Under the pieces are notes generated by a model. The model ran no database searches and was not told the origin of the DNA. It saw nothing but the letters and a program-made list of their open reading frames with translations. The position numbers and the translations under genes were made by a program. Of a stretch of DNA of 64,000 bases, positions 24,745 through 46,473 are shown piece after piece. Position 1 is the first letter of the stretch. Each line of letters starts with the position of its first letter. Where the stretch lies: NCBI GenBank assembly GCA_965153355.1, contig OZ231126.1:103168001-103232000 (forward strand), written 5' to 3'. The stretch comes from Flaccisagitta enflata. Taxonomy: Eukaryota > Chaetognatha > Sagittoidea > Aphragmophora.

Positions 24745-27520
24745 AGAACGCGACCTAGGCAGGTTTATAGGTTTATAGGTTTACTGGCTTACAGACCTAC
24801 AGGTTTATAGGCTTACAGGTTTACAGGTTTGCAGGTTTTATAGGCTTTATAGCAGACTGGGCCGTAGGACCCTTATGAGGGAAAATCGGCTGCCAACAAC
24901 AGGGACTGGCTTCATTAATCATAACAACAAGATTTGCCAAGTTTCATGACCATATGAAAAAATTGGTTCTCTCCTCCCCCCCCTAAAATCCCAGCATGAG
25001 GGTTGTTGTGGTAAAAATTCCAACTTTGGGTCACTTTGGCCTTAAAATTAGGCCCCTTTGAATTTGAATTTTGACCTAAAATCCATGAGATTATAAAACT
25101 GGAGCTCAAGAGCTAAATAGTGGTGCAATTCCCGTGTTTTTATCTTAATTTGTTGAGATTTGAGAGCATTACAAAGATGAAAGGGTATGAGGGTCAAATT
25201 GCATCCTATTTTCAGTGGCAATTTTGATATTTTTCACAGATTTGAACATATTTTGGCTTTGGATGGATCAATCTGCATGAAATTGGTGATCAAATTGAAG
25301 AGTTTTTGCTGCTCTAGCTGATGGTAAAAAAAATTTTGATCGATTTTGCCCTCAATTTTTTTTATTGACTGTAGAAGCAGGTGTAAAAAAGTGGATTTTC
25401 TTGAAAATTGAGTAATTTTGGACAAAAAATTAGACCACTTCCATTTTTAAAAAAGACTTAAAATTCACAATCAAAATAAAGAGCTGCTCAAGAGCTAACT
25501 AGTGGTGCAATCGGCATGTCAATATGTTTTTGCATTTAGATTTTACAGAACTTCAAAGAACAAAGGGTATGTCAAAATGGCCATTTATGGTCACTTTGGC
25601 CGTTTTGGCCTCAATTTAGGGTCACTTTGCTGTAGAAATTGATAAAAAAATCTGTGAGATTATAAAACTAGAGCCCAAGAGCTAACCAGTGGTGCAATCC
25701 TCATATTTTTATCTTAATTTGTTAAGATTTTAGAGCATTTCTAAGATGAAAGGGTAGGAAGGTCAAATTGCAGCTTAAATTTCAATGGCGATTACGACAC
25801 TTTTCACTAATTTCAATATTTCTTGGCTTTGGATGAACCAATTTTGGGGGTCAGACTAAGCTAATTTTTTTCCATGATTAGGTAGAGCATCAAAAACTTT
25901 CCACTTTAATCACCGATTTTATTTAAATTTGTTCATCCAAAGCACAGATATATCAAAATCCGCAAAAATTGTCAAAGTTGTTGCTAAAACAAAAACAGCA
26001 GATTGGTCCTCTTACCCTCCATCTTTAAAACTCTGTCAAATCCAAACAAAAAAAGGTAGATGCGAATTGCGCGAATGGTTAGCTCTTGAGCTCTAGTTTT
26101 ATATTCTCATGGATTTTGGGTCAAATTTCAAAAGCAAAGTGGCCCAATTTTGAGCCCTAAATGACAAAAATTACCAAAACTTTCATTATATCATACCCAC
26201 TGTTCTTCGAAGCTCTAATAAATCTATATGCTTCAACATATTGAGATGCCGATTGCACCACTGGTTAGCTCTTGAGCTGTAGCTTGATTTGCTCATGAAT
26301 TTTTTGTCTTTTTGTTGCTTGGAAGCACCAAAATTTTGTGACAAAAGTAACCAAATGGGCAAAAAAATACTCTTTTTAGCACCTACTTCTACAGTCTCCA
26401 AAACATTTTGAGGGTTATATCGATCAAAAATTTTACCAGAAACAGTAAGAGCATCAAAAAATCTTCAATTTGGTCACCAATTTTATCCATGTTTGTCCAT
26501 CCAAAGCCAAGATACACCAAAAAATGTAAAAAATTGTCAAATTTGACCCCCATGTTTATCCGGTTAAATAACCTTCATACCCTTCCATCTTTGAAATGCT
26601 CTCAAACTTAAAGGAAAAATGATAGCAACATGCGGATTACACCAATGGTTAGCCTTTGAGCTCTAGTTTTATAATCTCACAGATTTTTCTATCAATTTCT
26701 GCGGCAAAGTGAACCCAAATCAAGGCCAAAACGGCCAAAGTGACCATAAATGGTCATTTTGACATACCCTTTGATCTTTGAAGTTCTGTAAAATCTAAAT
26801 GCAAAAACATTTTGACATGCCGATTGCACCACTAGTTAGCTCTTGAGCAGCTCTTTATTTTGCTTATGGATTTTAAGTCTTTTTTAAAGATGGAAGAGGT
26901 CTAATTTTTTGTCCAAAATTGCTCAATTTTCAAGAAAATCGACTATTTTACACCTGCTTCTACAGTAAATAAAAAAGATTGAGGGCAAAATCGATCAAAA
27001 AAATTTTTACCATCCGCTAGAGCAGCAAAAACTCTTCAATTTGATCACCAATTTCATGCAGATTGGTCCATCCAGAGCCAAAATATGTTAAAATCTGTGA
27101 AAAATGTCAAAATTAACACCAAAAATAAGCTGAAATTTGACCCTCATACCCTTTCATCTTTGAAATGCTCTCAAATCTCAACAAATTAAGATAAAAACAT
27201 GCGGATTGCACCACTATTTAGCTCTTGAGCTCTTGAGCTCTCATGGATTTTAGGTCACAATTTAAATTCGAAGGGGCCTAATTTTGAGGCCAAAGTGACC
27301 CAAAGTGGGAATTTTTACCACAACCACCCACATGCTGGGATTTTAGGGGGGGTGGCGGCCATGAGTAAAATCAATCATATGGTCATGAAACTTGGCAAAT
27401 CTTGTTGTTATGATGAATGAAGCTAGCCCTTGCTGTTGGTAGCCAATCTGCCTTCATAAGGGTCCTACGGCCCAGTCTGCTTTATAGGCTTCATAGGCTC
27501 ACGGGCGTATAGGCTTATTG
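24745..27520. repeat. 2.6-kb imperfect palindrome with internal repeats
   Basis: The left arm starts at about 24840 (GCAGACTGGGCCGTAGGACC) and the right arm ends at about 27485 with its inverse (GGTCCTACGGCCCAGTCTGC). Pairing continues inward: 24925-24960 with 27370-27410 (TTTCATGACCATATG), 25235-25350 with 26990-27100, and 25470-25760 with 26590-26880. The arms contain at least seven copies of a motif around GAGCTAACTAGTGGTGCAAT in alternating orientation. The region 25890-26400 is the partly repetitive loop. It is non-coding. GGTTTATA/GGCTTATA-type short repeats flank both ends (24755-24840, 27480-27520). It could be a foldback transposon or an inverted duplication. It lies exactly between the two convergent modules. 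Confidence 0.8.
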
Positions 27521-27836
27521 TATAAGTGAAGTTTAACTGTAATTTTGTTTAGTATTTTTAAAATGCGTTCCAGTGAAGTTCTATTGTACATAAAATAACA
27601 GAGTGTGCAAAAAAAATGTTGCAGTAATGCTCAAAGGGAAAAAAAAGTTTAATTAAAATATAAATGAAAACTATTACAGTTGAATTATAATCAAAATATA
27701 ATTGTAAGAATATCTGAAATTGATCATAACTACAATAGGTTACCTTGTGAATAGTATGCTTAGATTATAAATGTTAGAGCATTATTGTGAATATTTTTTT
27801 GCACACTTTGTTACCTTGTTACTAACCTGCAAAACT

Positions 27837-27954
27837 TCTTGGTGATGCGGATACAAAACTGCATCATGGGGTTGATCGTCTTCCCATCGACTTCCGGACA
27901 TGACATGACGAAACACAACGCCGGTAAAATCACGAGTAAAAAATCAAGGCGCAT
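27837..27954 (-). CDS. First exon of a secreted or membrane protein (copy 2 module)
   Basis: ATG at 27954 opens a clear signal peptide (MRLDFLLVILPALCFVMSCP) followed by a short Cys-containing mature segment (PMMQFCIRITKKFC). The exon ends at TTTTGCAG|GTTAGT (27837). It follows gene X on the same strand, so it occupies the slot held by the membrane-protein gene in copy 1. Sequence further left is the 2.6-kb palindrome and then the copy 1 gene on the opposite strand, and no continuing exon was found. The gene is probably truncated by the palindrome or by the rearrangement that made the modules convergent. Confidence 0.4.
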
Positions 27955-28589
27955 CTTTTCTATAATAATCGCCGATGTAAGTAAGTAAGAGAGAGAGAGA
28001 TCAAGAGTTCCGTCTTTATCCGTTAACTGAACCAAATTCAAATGAACATCGTTTGGTTTTCTGAAAAGGTAGACTGATTTTCTGTGCGGTCGTATGATCT
28101 CTAAAGTGAGGCTGAGGTTTTCAACTAGGAGTATCTGCTTGCGATTAGTCCTAAATTTCCTACCTATCTGCTGGTAGAGAGATTGACTGGCAGGATTGAT
28201 TCTTTTGTACTTGGTCCTTTATGATACGCTCAGGCATATGTATAAGCAGCGGATTTGGTTTGTCGGCTAATAGAGTGGTTCGTTTATTAAAAGATAAAAA
28301 GACGAGAATTGATATTCAGTCTTAAAGAATATATAAGGGGCTTTTTCTATAATTAGAGAAATAAAATTCTTTGGGTTGATCTCAAGAAAACATAAGAAGA
28401 TATAATCGAGACGACTAAATGGCGAGAAAAGATGTTATCAAGAATTAAAGATAAAAAATAAAAATAAAAATTTGGCGAAGCGACGCATAAAATGACAATG
28501 TAAAGAAGCGGGGTTACAATATCACTACTATTTGGCTGAAAAGGCACCCGGGCATGCAATTAGCTTATGTATTGGTTGGCTGGTTGGTC

Positions 28590-29015
28590 AGTCACAATTT
28601 ATTTTTTTCATTTAATTAAACGGTCTTTTAACTCTTGATTATCCGCACGCAATTCTGATACCCGTGTATCCGTCTGTTTTTTTTTTATTAGTCGCTTGCA
28701 CGCGACTCTACACCCCGCTATGTTGGTCGGTCGGTCGGTTGGTCGGTCAAACTTTACTTTTTTCATCATTTTTATTTTTTTACATCATTTTAAGTCATTT
28801 TAAGTCAATTTAAGTCATTCTAAGTCATTCTAAGTCATTCTAGTCATTCAAAGTCATTTCAAGTCATTCTAAGTCATTCTAAGTCATTTAAAGTTATTTA
28901 TGGTTATTCTATCATTTCTAAGTATTTTCAAGTTCTTTTAAGTCATTTTAAGTCATTTTTAGTCATTCCCAGGCATTCTATTCATTTTAAGTCATTCTAA
29001 GTCATCTTAAGTCTG
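28590..29015 (-). repeat. GTCG-hairpin repeat joined to a decamer tandem array
   Basis: A full hairpin end (TTAGTCGCTTGCACGCGACT), CTACACCCCGCTATG and GGTCGGTCGGTCGGTTGGTC are followed from about 28790 to 29010 by roughly 20 units of AAGTCATTCT/AAGTCATTTT. The same arrangement, inverted, is at 33060-33555. Confidence 0.75.
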
Positions 29016-29029
29016 GATCCACTGATGGA

Positions 29030-29319
29030 TGTACAAAGCCTCTTATAGAGTTGCATGCTCGCAGTGAAAATAATTGAATCGGTTTATGCCCATGATAGCC
29101 GCCATAAATGACATATTTACAAAAACAATGGGGGGGAGTGTATACGCAGTATGTTGACAATTCTTTTTTTTTACATTTATCTATGAAATATCCGTCGAAT
29201 TTATAGGTAGATACATAGGTAGACATCAAAATGCTTAGTTAAGGTTGAAATTAAAATGCTTCTTGTTCGCCGATAATTTGTACACAAATCTCCAATATTC
29301 AGGCGACAGTACATAGTCG

Positions 29320-29375
<56 letters not shown>

Positions 29376-29392
29376 GCTGTTGTTGTTGTTGT
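29030..29392. other. Downstream flank of gene X copy 2, with a (TTG)n array
   Basis: No exon was supported. (TTG)n occupies 29318-29390, immediately after the stop codon of gene X copy 2 in that gene's direction, so it lies in the likely 3' UTR. Confidence 0.5.
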
Positions 29393-31229
29393 TTATTCCG
29401 GGTCATTTTGGGTGGGGTCCTCGGGAATGTCCCCATTTTCCGGCTCGATGTCAGGCTCAAATCCTGGCCTGATTTCCGGTTCGATAGGTTCGAGTTCCGG
29501 CTCGACATCTGCCATGGAAGGCGCCATGGGAACCGGCGCCTTTGCCTTTTTGGGTGTTGGCGGTTCGATGGGCTTTTGGGCATCTTCGTTGGCCATTGAT
29601 CTCCTTTCTCTCGCGATCAAGTTATCCGCGAAAGATCGTCTCGCGACATGGGCATGACCGGGTTGGTTTTTCCTGGCCTGGCCGGCTGAAGAATGAATGA
29701 TACATTTTAGGATAAAAAAAATTAAAATGACAAAAAAAGTAAGATCGGGAATATAAGTGATGAAATATTCGTTCGTAGAATAAATGAATAAAATGCGTAG
29801 TGAATGAGTGAATGAATAAATGAATACTCCAATGAATGAATTGATCATTTTATCACCTGTTGGAATTCCCACGAATGAGTTGCTTTTCCATAGCTTCTCT
29901 TTGCAGATTGACTCCATCGAACGGTGTTGGTATTTCTTTAAGATGTTGCCGGCTCTGTATGTCAAAGTTGAAAAGTATTGATCATTTGTAGTCGCTTGCT
30001 ACGCGACTCTACACCCTGCTATGTTGGTCGGTTGGTCGGGTCTTTTTTCTATTATTCAGCGTTTTTTAGTTTTTGTTTAGTTACACTGCTCCTGCCCCTG
30101 TCCAGCTGCACGCGACTGGGGGTAGTTGTGTATCCGGCTTAGTTATTAGTTAGGGTTAACCTTTTGTAGCACTCCCCATTAAAAATGGTGAAGCACAAAA
30201 TGGTTATCCCCCTCAAAAGAGTTCTGAAGGAAAGTTGTTCGGTGAATCAACAATGGAAAGTTTGCCAAAGTGTTTCTCGATACTGACGAGAATATACAAC
30301 ATTTTGTGAAATATAAAATACCTGTAATTTTATTCGACCTAAAACTAATTAATTAATAAAAGCAGTATAAAAAAAAAGATGAGGTCAATGTCTGTTGTGA
30401 AAGCAATACAAAGTAAGATATTATGTAGAATATATAATCATGTTGTTACTGTATTGCTTTGTTAATAAAAGGTGTTAAAAATTATGTGGGAAATTAGTAA
30501 AACTGCAATATTCATGAGAATCCTCCTGCTTATATTTTGAAAAGGTTCTCTTCTCAAAAAAAACATTTCATTTTCTTAATTTAAAATAAAATGTTTTTTT
30601 CTTCTCTTCTCAAGGACATTAATTCTCAAAAAAAAAAAGGTTTAGTTTTAGAAATTAGAGAAAGCTTTTTTTTTCTATGATAAATAAGACCAACATCCAT
30701 AGATTGTCAGGGAGAAAAAAAAATTTGATAATAAAGCTAGAATGGATTAGAATGTGGTCTAATGACTCAGAATGATGTAGTATGACTTAGGAATTTAATG
30801 AAATGAATCTGAACGATTTAAAATGTGATGAAGTTGCCTACTTACCGATGAGTCTTATCCCAATTTTTTGCAAAATCCAACTGGATCTTACAATCGTCGC
30901 AACTTGCTGACATCTTGCACTTTGCTTTGTGATCTTCCAAACTCTGTTTGAGGTAGAGCTGATGAAAAAAAAAATAAATCGATTTTGGGTGATTTTGTAT
31001 GTCATTTGATAGCTATACTACTCTAATATCGATTAAATGAAGCTATCATAAGTTGTCATTTATTAATCCATACCTGGAAAAGATTCCTGTTTTTGAGGTC
31101 GATGTCCTTGGTGTCCTTGTTGTTCGATGGAGAGTTGGTCATCTCGTGCGCATCAGCTTCGCTGAAGGCGTCACGAACAGTCAACTAGAAAGAAAAAAAA
31201 AGGAAGAAAGGTTAAACGCGGCGTGATTT

Positions 31230-31309
<80 letters not shown>

Positions 31310-32140
31310 GCTTACCTGATCGGTGGAAGTCGATGACCCGTTTAACTCTCTCTCCAGAGCTTCCACGTTGGAAGTGGCCGAGTGACCCAATGACGGGGAA
31401 AGGAATAAACTTTCGTAAAGACGGATGAAAGTGGACGCCGATAGCGTGAAACCTCTTCCAAGAGGCTCACGCGACTCAGTGAAGTTCGGTAGAAACTTCA
31501 CAACTGGTGTTGATTTGTCCGTTTTCCCAACTCGTTTCAACGTGAGAAAGACGGCAGCGGGAATGTACCTTCCGTCTTGTAGTTTCTGCAAGTTGTTTAA
31601 GGAAAAAATGATAATATCATAGCATATGGCATAAACGCACAGGAGATGACAAAATCTTTGAGTATTATTGAGCGGTATTGGATGGAGGAGAAAAATAACC
31701 GGCTCTTACCTGCGCGCGACGTATCTCGACGGCTATTCCATAGGCTGTTGGTCGGGCCAAGGTGACGTTGAGTTCCAGAGAACGCAAATAGTCCTTGATG
31801 TATTGGGGGATTTCTTGACCTATGATACAATGCATGTAAGAGATGGTGATCTTTTCTTTTTGTTTTGCGGCAAAGCAGAAAAAAAAGTAAGAATTAAATT
31901 GCCATTTTGGACTAACCTTGCTCCAGGTCGATCCCTTCCAGGATGGCATTGGCAGTCATGCCACAGTATCCAAGGACTTGAAAAAGTCCTAAGTCGACCA
32001 ATTCCAGGAATGTTCGCAGCGGAATGCGCCACATCAAAATGCCATCATCGATGTTGAATCTGTGAGTGATAAGAAAAAAAAAAGGAAAGTTACAATGAAA
32101 AAAACAAAGTTCAGATACACGGCAATCCATTTGAGTAAAA

Positions 32141-32211
<71 letters not shown>

Positions 32212-32864
32212 GAAGAAAGAAAAGAAAGAAAGAAAGAAAAAGAAATATGTAGAACTCACCCTCCTTTGTAGTATGTGGGCGCTTTACGGTTGTCAACGCG
32301 CCAAATACATATATACAGCGTGTATTATCCCGCGATGTACGTCTCTTCGCAAGTGACAAACTTCCAAAAAAGGGAGGGGAGGATATAGGAGGGGGGTGGG
32401 AAAAAGGAGAGGTCGGAGAAGGGAAATGAAAGATAATGGGTTGATCAGATTAGAAAAGTCCTTTTAGTTGAGTACACGAGACTGTAGAATCTCCTTTGTC
32501 TGTCAGTCGGTCGGTTGGTTGGTCTGTTACACTTATACTTATGACTTTCTGGCTCTTTTAGAGCCGTGTATCCGGCCTTTTTTTTTGAAATGATGAAAGA
32601 AAATGTTTTTTTGGCGGGAGTAAAGAGAAGCAATAAGCTTTGTCTAATTAAGCATTCTATAATAAGTGTTAAACGGTAAATTGAGGGTTGCTAATGTAGT
32701 TTTAGTAAGGTATGACCTATGAGGATAATAAAAAAAAAAACCAACATTACCTTGTCAAGGGCAACTCTCAATCTGTCCCCCCCTCGGGGACTCGCAAAAT
32801 AGTCAGAGAGAAGGCTGTCTCCCGACCCTGCTTCATTATCATTATATCTCGTCTCGTAAAGCAT
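29393..32864 (-). CDS. Gene X, copy 2: nine-exon protein of unknown function
   Basis: Minus-strand exons: 32864-32751, 32360-32260, 32059-31917, 31819-31710, 31585-31316, 31184-31074, 30958-30846, 29954-29857 and 29685-29393. Phases agree at every junction, giving about 450 codons with one in-frame TAA at 32325-32327. Matching points to copy 1 are LSDYFASPRGGDRLRVALDK in exon 1, GFTLSASTFIRLYESLF, DHKAKC with a CDDC pair in exon 7, RRSFADNLIARERRSM in the last exon, and an acidic Pro/Glu C-terminus that is longer than in copy 1. Five intron positions are shared with copy 1. The 891-bp intron 29955-30845 is specific to this copy and carries a GTCG-hairpin repeat. It lies downstream of the polymerase in the same order as copy 1. 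No known family was recognised; DNA binding is a guess. Confidence 0.6.
29985..30150 (-). repeat. GTCG-hairpin introner-like repeat, near full length
   Basis: A complete copy: TAGTCGCTTGCTACGCGACT, CTACACCCTGCTATG, GGTCGGTTGGTCGGG, a T-rich middle, then CTGCTCCTGCCCCTGTCCAG, CACGCGACTGGGGGTAG and TGTATCCGGCTTAG. It lies 30 bp from the 3' splice site of the copy-specific intron 29955-30845 of gene X copy 2, sense to the gene. Confidence 0.8.
31226..31311. repeat. (TTG)n array in a gene X intron
   Basis: It lies inside the intron 31185-31315 and touches its 5' splice site on the minus strand. Confidence 0.9.
32140..32250. repeat. (GAAA)n array in a gene X intron
   Basis: It reads as TTTC on the minus strand, within the intron 32060-32259. 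Confidence 0.9.
32455..32585 (-). repeat. GTCG-hairpin introner-like repeat in gene X copy 2 intron 1
   Basis: It reads AGTTGAGTACACGAGACTGT, then CTGTCAGTCGGTCGGTTGG and AGAGCCGTGTATCCGGCC. The hairpin end is partly diverged. It lies in the intron 32361-32750. Confidence 0.6.
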
Positions 32865-33059
32865 GTTTTTTTTTCTTTTCAAGGTGAATGCTCAATTCTA
32901 AGTAATGTCTAAGACGCTCTGACCAAGAGGTTAAAGTGTTCTTTAGACGGGATAAGGTAAGAAAAAAGAGAGCTGCCAAAGATCGAATAAAAGAAAAACG
33001 ACAGTGAAAGTATTCTACGAAACAAGGCCAACACCTATAAGTCACGTGCGAGACTTAAA

Positions 33060-33560
33060 TACGTAATTACTTTATTAGTTTTTATTACATAACCACATAA
33101 CTGAAATGACTTTTATTGAATTTGATTTATATGACATGACTTAAAATAATTTAAAATGACTCAAAATGACCTTATTTGACTTGAATTGACCTAAAATGAC
33201 TAAAACGATTAAGTGACTAAAATGACTTAGATTGACTTAAATTGACTTAAAATGACTTTAAATGACTTAAATTGACCTAGAATTAATGTATTTGAATTTA
33301 GCTGACCTAAATTGACTTAAACAGTCCTAAAATCACTAAAATGATGAAAACTAATAAAATAACTCAAATGACTTAAATTGACTTAAACTGACTTAAAATG
33401 ACTTAAAATGATCTAATTTTACCTTAAATGACCTAATTGACTTAAAATGAGTTAGTAGGAATAAAATGAATAAAAAAAGTAAAGTGTGACCAACCGACCG
33501 ACCAACCGACCGACGGACAAAGCGGGGTGTAGAGTCGCGTAGCACGCGACTAAAAAGAAA
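33060..33560 (+). repeat. Decamer tandem array joined to a GTCG-hairpin repeat
   Basis: About 35 diverged units of TGACTTAAAA at 33110-33455 run into AAAGTGTGACCAACCGACCG, CAAAGCGGGGTGTAG and the perfect hairpin AGTCGCGTAGCACGCGACT at about 33532-33550. It is the inverse of 28590-29015. The two flank gene X copy 2. Confidence 0.8.
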
Positions 33561-33852
33561 AATGGTATAAAATATATTAAAAAGAATAATAAATAGAGCG
33601 CAAATAAAAGGAGGGGTAGGGTGGAAGGGTAAGGGGGCTAATGAGACGGGCTTTTAAGGTTAGGGTGGAGGGGCGAGATTGTTTCCTACTATTAAGACTG
33701 TTTCATGACCAGTGAGAGTTCTCGATTGTAATCACGTGACGTTTAGAGTAACCAATCGTGTGACCATATAATGATTCTTGTTACACAGTTGCTTCGTCTT
33801 AACGGCTTCGGTTTTAACGGTAATTTGCTTTTATCAACCAAACTTAAAAAAA

Positions 33853-40817
<6,965 letters not shown>

Positions 40818-40819
40818 AC

Positions 40820-41079
40820 TAATTGGCTTTAGTTTCTGCAGTGTTTATTCACAATTTCGAAGAGAGAAAAAATTTTTTTTTCTCACTTTTAGTTTGAGTT
40901 TTTTTTTCTAGTGTCGATCTAGGCAGAAAAAAAAAAATTTTTCTCTTGTTCTCCTTAAAAAAAAGAGCAAAGCCAAAGCCGTTAATGTAATCAAAGCTTG
41001 TCAGAAAAAAAATAAGATATCAATATTTACAGAATGAAAAAAAAAACCCGGGCCCAGGTTTGGCATAAGAAAAGAAAGC

Positions 41080-41135
<56 letters not shown>

Positions 41136-41461
41136 AAAAAGAAGATGTCAAGTTCTATTGTAATGGAGAAGGGGGGGTGGGGAAGGATGGAACAAAAAAA
41201 AAAATGTAGAATTTGGAAGGATAAGGCAATAAATGGGGGGAAAAGGCAGGAAGGGGGATTTGGGGTGGGGGAGGGAAATAAGAAGAAAAAAAAATGACTT
41301 TTGTGATTTATAAAAAAAAGAGATAAAAGCAGCGCAATTGCGAATAGCTATCGGCGGTAAAATACTATTGTACTATCCAGGTAAAGAAAAAAAAAGCCAA
41401 ATCAGACAATCAATCTAGTCACGCGCAGATCAGAGACGGGATACGGGAGGGTGTGGGGGAG

Positions 41462-41515
<54 letters not shown>

Positions 41516-41572
41516 AAAGAGAGAAAGCAAAACATTTCATAAGTTTTGAAGCGTTATGATCTTAGTTAGTAA
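40820..41572. other. Spacer with (AAAG)n and (GA)n arrays
   Basis: No exon was supported. (AAAG)n lies at 41078-41138 and (GA)n at 41463-41513. The region separates the polymerase start at 40817 from the 3' end of the acidic gene and presumably contains the polymerase promoter. Confidence 0.5.
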
Positions 41573-43868
<2,296 letters not shown>

Positions 43869-43952
43869 GGAGCGAGAATTGGTCAAAGTATTGGTGGTGG
43901 GAGGTACCCTTCCCGAGCTGCTACATTTAAAACAGGACAGCTGGCAGGGAAT

Positions 43953-44891
43953 TTATGTGTTGTTGGTGATTAAATCGATTGGTCGTTGTCGTCTGTAGGT
44001 TTGAATGGATTTTGAAACTTTTTCCAAAACTTTCGGCACAAACTTCAACGTGGGGAATTGACTACGGCTCGAGTACTCCTTAAAAGTCACGATTTTTTCC
44101 CTTTCTCTCGCTTTGGCCGCCAGGGCATTTTTTGCGTTGATGATAGAATTCTTCTGAATTACTATCAAGGTTTTTATCCCCTGGGTAGAGACACCTGGGG
44201 GATAGGGTTGGGAAGGGTTTTTTTTAGAAAACGCGCTCACGCTATCAACAAAGAGTTTGAGATTAGAGTAAAAGTTGCTACATACTTTATCTTGCATCAG
44301 GGAGTCGTTGGCTTTTATCAAGCTGAGCAAATGTTTTGGGCTCAACTCAATATAGAAGGTCTTTTTCGGTCGGTTTTGTTTTATGTCCTGTAGCGCCGCT
44401 TGAAAAACCTTGGCATTGGGGAAACCCATACTCTTAAAGACATGGGCATTATTGTAGTAAGAAGTAAACTCCTGGATTGTCACGTCAGTGTTAAATGATG
44501 TCAAGGTTTTATCAACTTTCTCTTGCGCATAACCAGCTTCTAACAGTATTTTGGTTAGCGCCGAAATGAGGTTTTCCTTTTGGTCTACGGCCTCAGATGC
44601 CATGATACCCACATGTCTCGCGAATTGAAATTGTAATATTTCTGTGGCTGTGTGATGGTTATCGCTTTGAGATGACGTGTAAGGATTTGGGTCGCCAGAA
44701 CTCATTCTATGTATTTTATTTGTGGCCTCCGTGAGAATATCATTATATGCAAATGAGTTATACAATGGCGCGTAGTCCATAAAGAAATTACGCGAAAGAG
44801 ACGGCGCGATATGTTTATTGTTTTTCAGTGAAATCTTGACTGGAGCTATTTTGTTATCGGTTATTGAGGGTTTTTTGTTTATCTTGGTCAT
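43953..44891 (-). CDS. Intronless 312-residue protein of unknown function
   Basis: ATG at 44891 opens an uninterrupted frame to 43953. The protein is soluble, mixed alpha-type, with a basic N-terminus (MTKINKKPS), a Phe/Tyr-rich patch (NFFMDYAPLYNSFAYND), helical middle segments and a basic C-terminus (KAREREKIVTFKEY). There is no membrane segment or Cys cluster. It is transcribed in the same direction as the acidic gene and the polymerase and lies about 85 bp upstream of the acidic gene's ATG, so it fits as a module member. No family was recognised. Its length and normal composition in repeat-rich surroundings make it a real gene. Confidence 0.65.
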   Translation of the reverse strand: MTKINKKPSITDNKIAPVKISLKNNKHIAPSLSRNFFMDYAPLYNSFAYNDILTEATNKIHRMSSGDPNPYTSSQSDNHHTATEILQFQFARHVGIMASEAVDQKENLISALTKILLEAGYAQEKVDKTLTSFNTDVTIQEFTSYYNNAHVFKSMGFPNAKVFQAALQDIKQNRPKKTFYIELSPKHLLSLIKANDSLMQDKVCSNFYSNLKLFVDSVSAFSKKNPSQPYPPGVSTQGIKTLIVIQKNSIINAKNALAAKAREREKIVTFKEYSSRSQFPTLKFVPKVLEKVSKSIQTYRRQRPIDLITNNT

Positions 44892-44899
44892 TTCTTATG

Positions 44900-45375
44900 C
44901 ATACCATAAATATATATATATATATGTAATAAATATAAATATTTATATTGTAGAAACCAAAAGTAAAGAGTTTCCAAGGGGAAAAGGGAGGAAATGTCAT
45001 GGCGAAAAAATATGTGTGGAAAAAAAAGAGAACAAAGAAATACGCGTTAAAATCAGATAAATAACGAGATCCGCAGGAATGAGGATGCATTCTCTCACTC
45101 ATTATGTGAACTTACCCCATTTTTCTCAGCGAGTGTTTACGAGTTGTTGGGATGAGCCGACGTCATCCAGATGATGTGTGACGTAATCCAAGCTGCCGAA
45201 GTTTGGCGAAGAAGATTTTTTTTTCTTTTTTTCTTTCTTTTGATCATTGTTATTTTTTCATTAGTGAGCGACGGATTCATTTTTTTTTTTTTTGGTTTAT
45301 TTTGTTTTAATTTCTTTTCTTACGCTATTGTTGTTTTTTTTTTTTTGGTTTTGGTTTGTTAAAAAAATTCAATAA

Positions 45376-45456
<81 letters not shown>

Positions 45457-46216
45457 AGAGAGACAGAGAAGGAGAGAGAAGGAGAGAGAAGGAGAAAGAA
45501 GGAGAGAGAAGGAGTAGGGAAGTCAACTTGGGTTGTTTCCTCAAAAGTGCGAGAGAAAATGCGATGTCGGAATTTTCTCCCTCCGTTAGAATAGATCCCA
45601 TGCGACAAATATGAAAGAATATTGTCCAAATGCAATGAATTTCATTCATTTTTGGCCAAAATCATGTCCCGGTGATTTTTTTTCTTCAAAAAAATTGTAT
45701 AAGTAATCAAAGAAATAAGGAAGCTTAGAATAAAGGGTTGTTACGGCTCAACTTGGGCAATGTGAGGTAATGTGAGCTGCATGTTATATCCCCAGAGTAT
45801 GACCAATTCAAATCTGTTTTCATTTTTACTCCATGACAACGCGCGTTGACGCGATAAAAAAAAGAAACAGCCTATGACTTTGCAAAAGCTCAACCAAATA
45901 GTCACAAATCAACAAGGTAATCTCGTAATCAACGTTTTGTGCGCAGTCAAGAAGGATCAAATCAAAGGCAAAAGTAACAAGACTCTGATATCAAAGCACC
46001 ATAAACAACTGCCACAAAAAAAAAAAAAAAAAAACACAACAAAACAACAATGAGAACAATAATGCAAACAGCAACAATAACAATGCAAACAGCAACAATG
46101 CAAACAACAAAGAGAACAATAACATTAATAATAACAACAAAAACATCAATCAAAACAACGAGATCAATAACAATGACTACTACAGCGAATACAAAAATTA
46201 TAAAAACAATAATAGC

Positions 46217-46253
<37 letters not shown>

Positions 46254-46412
46254 GTAACAACCACAACGACAACAGTGACAACAACAACAACAACAACAAA
46301 AACATCAAAGACAACGACGACAATGACAACAACAATGACAACAACAACAATGACAACGACAATGACGACGACAATGACAATGAAAACAACAAGGACAACA
46401 ATGACAACAATG

Positions 46413-46473
<61 letters not shown>

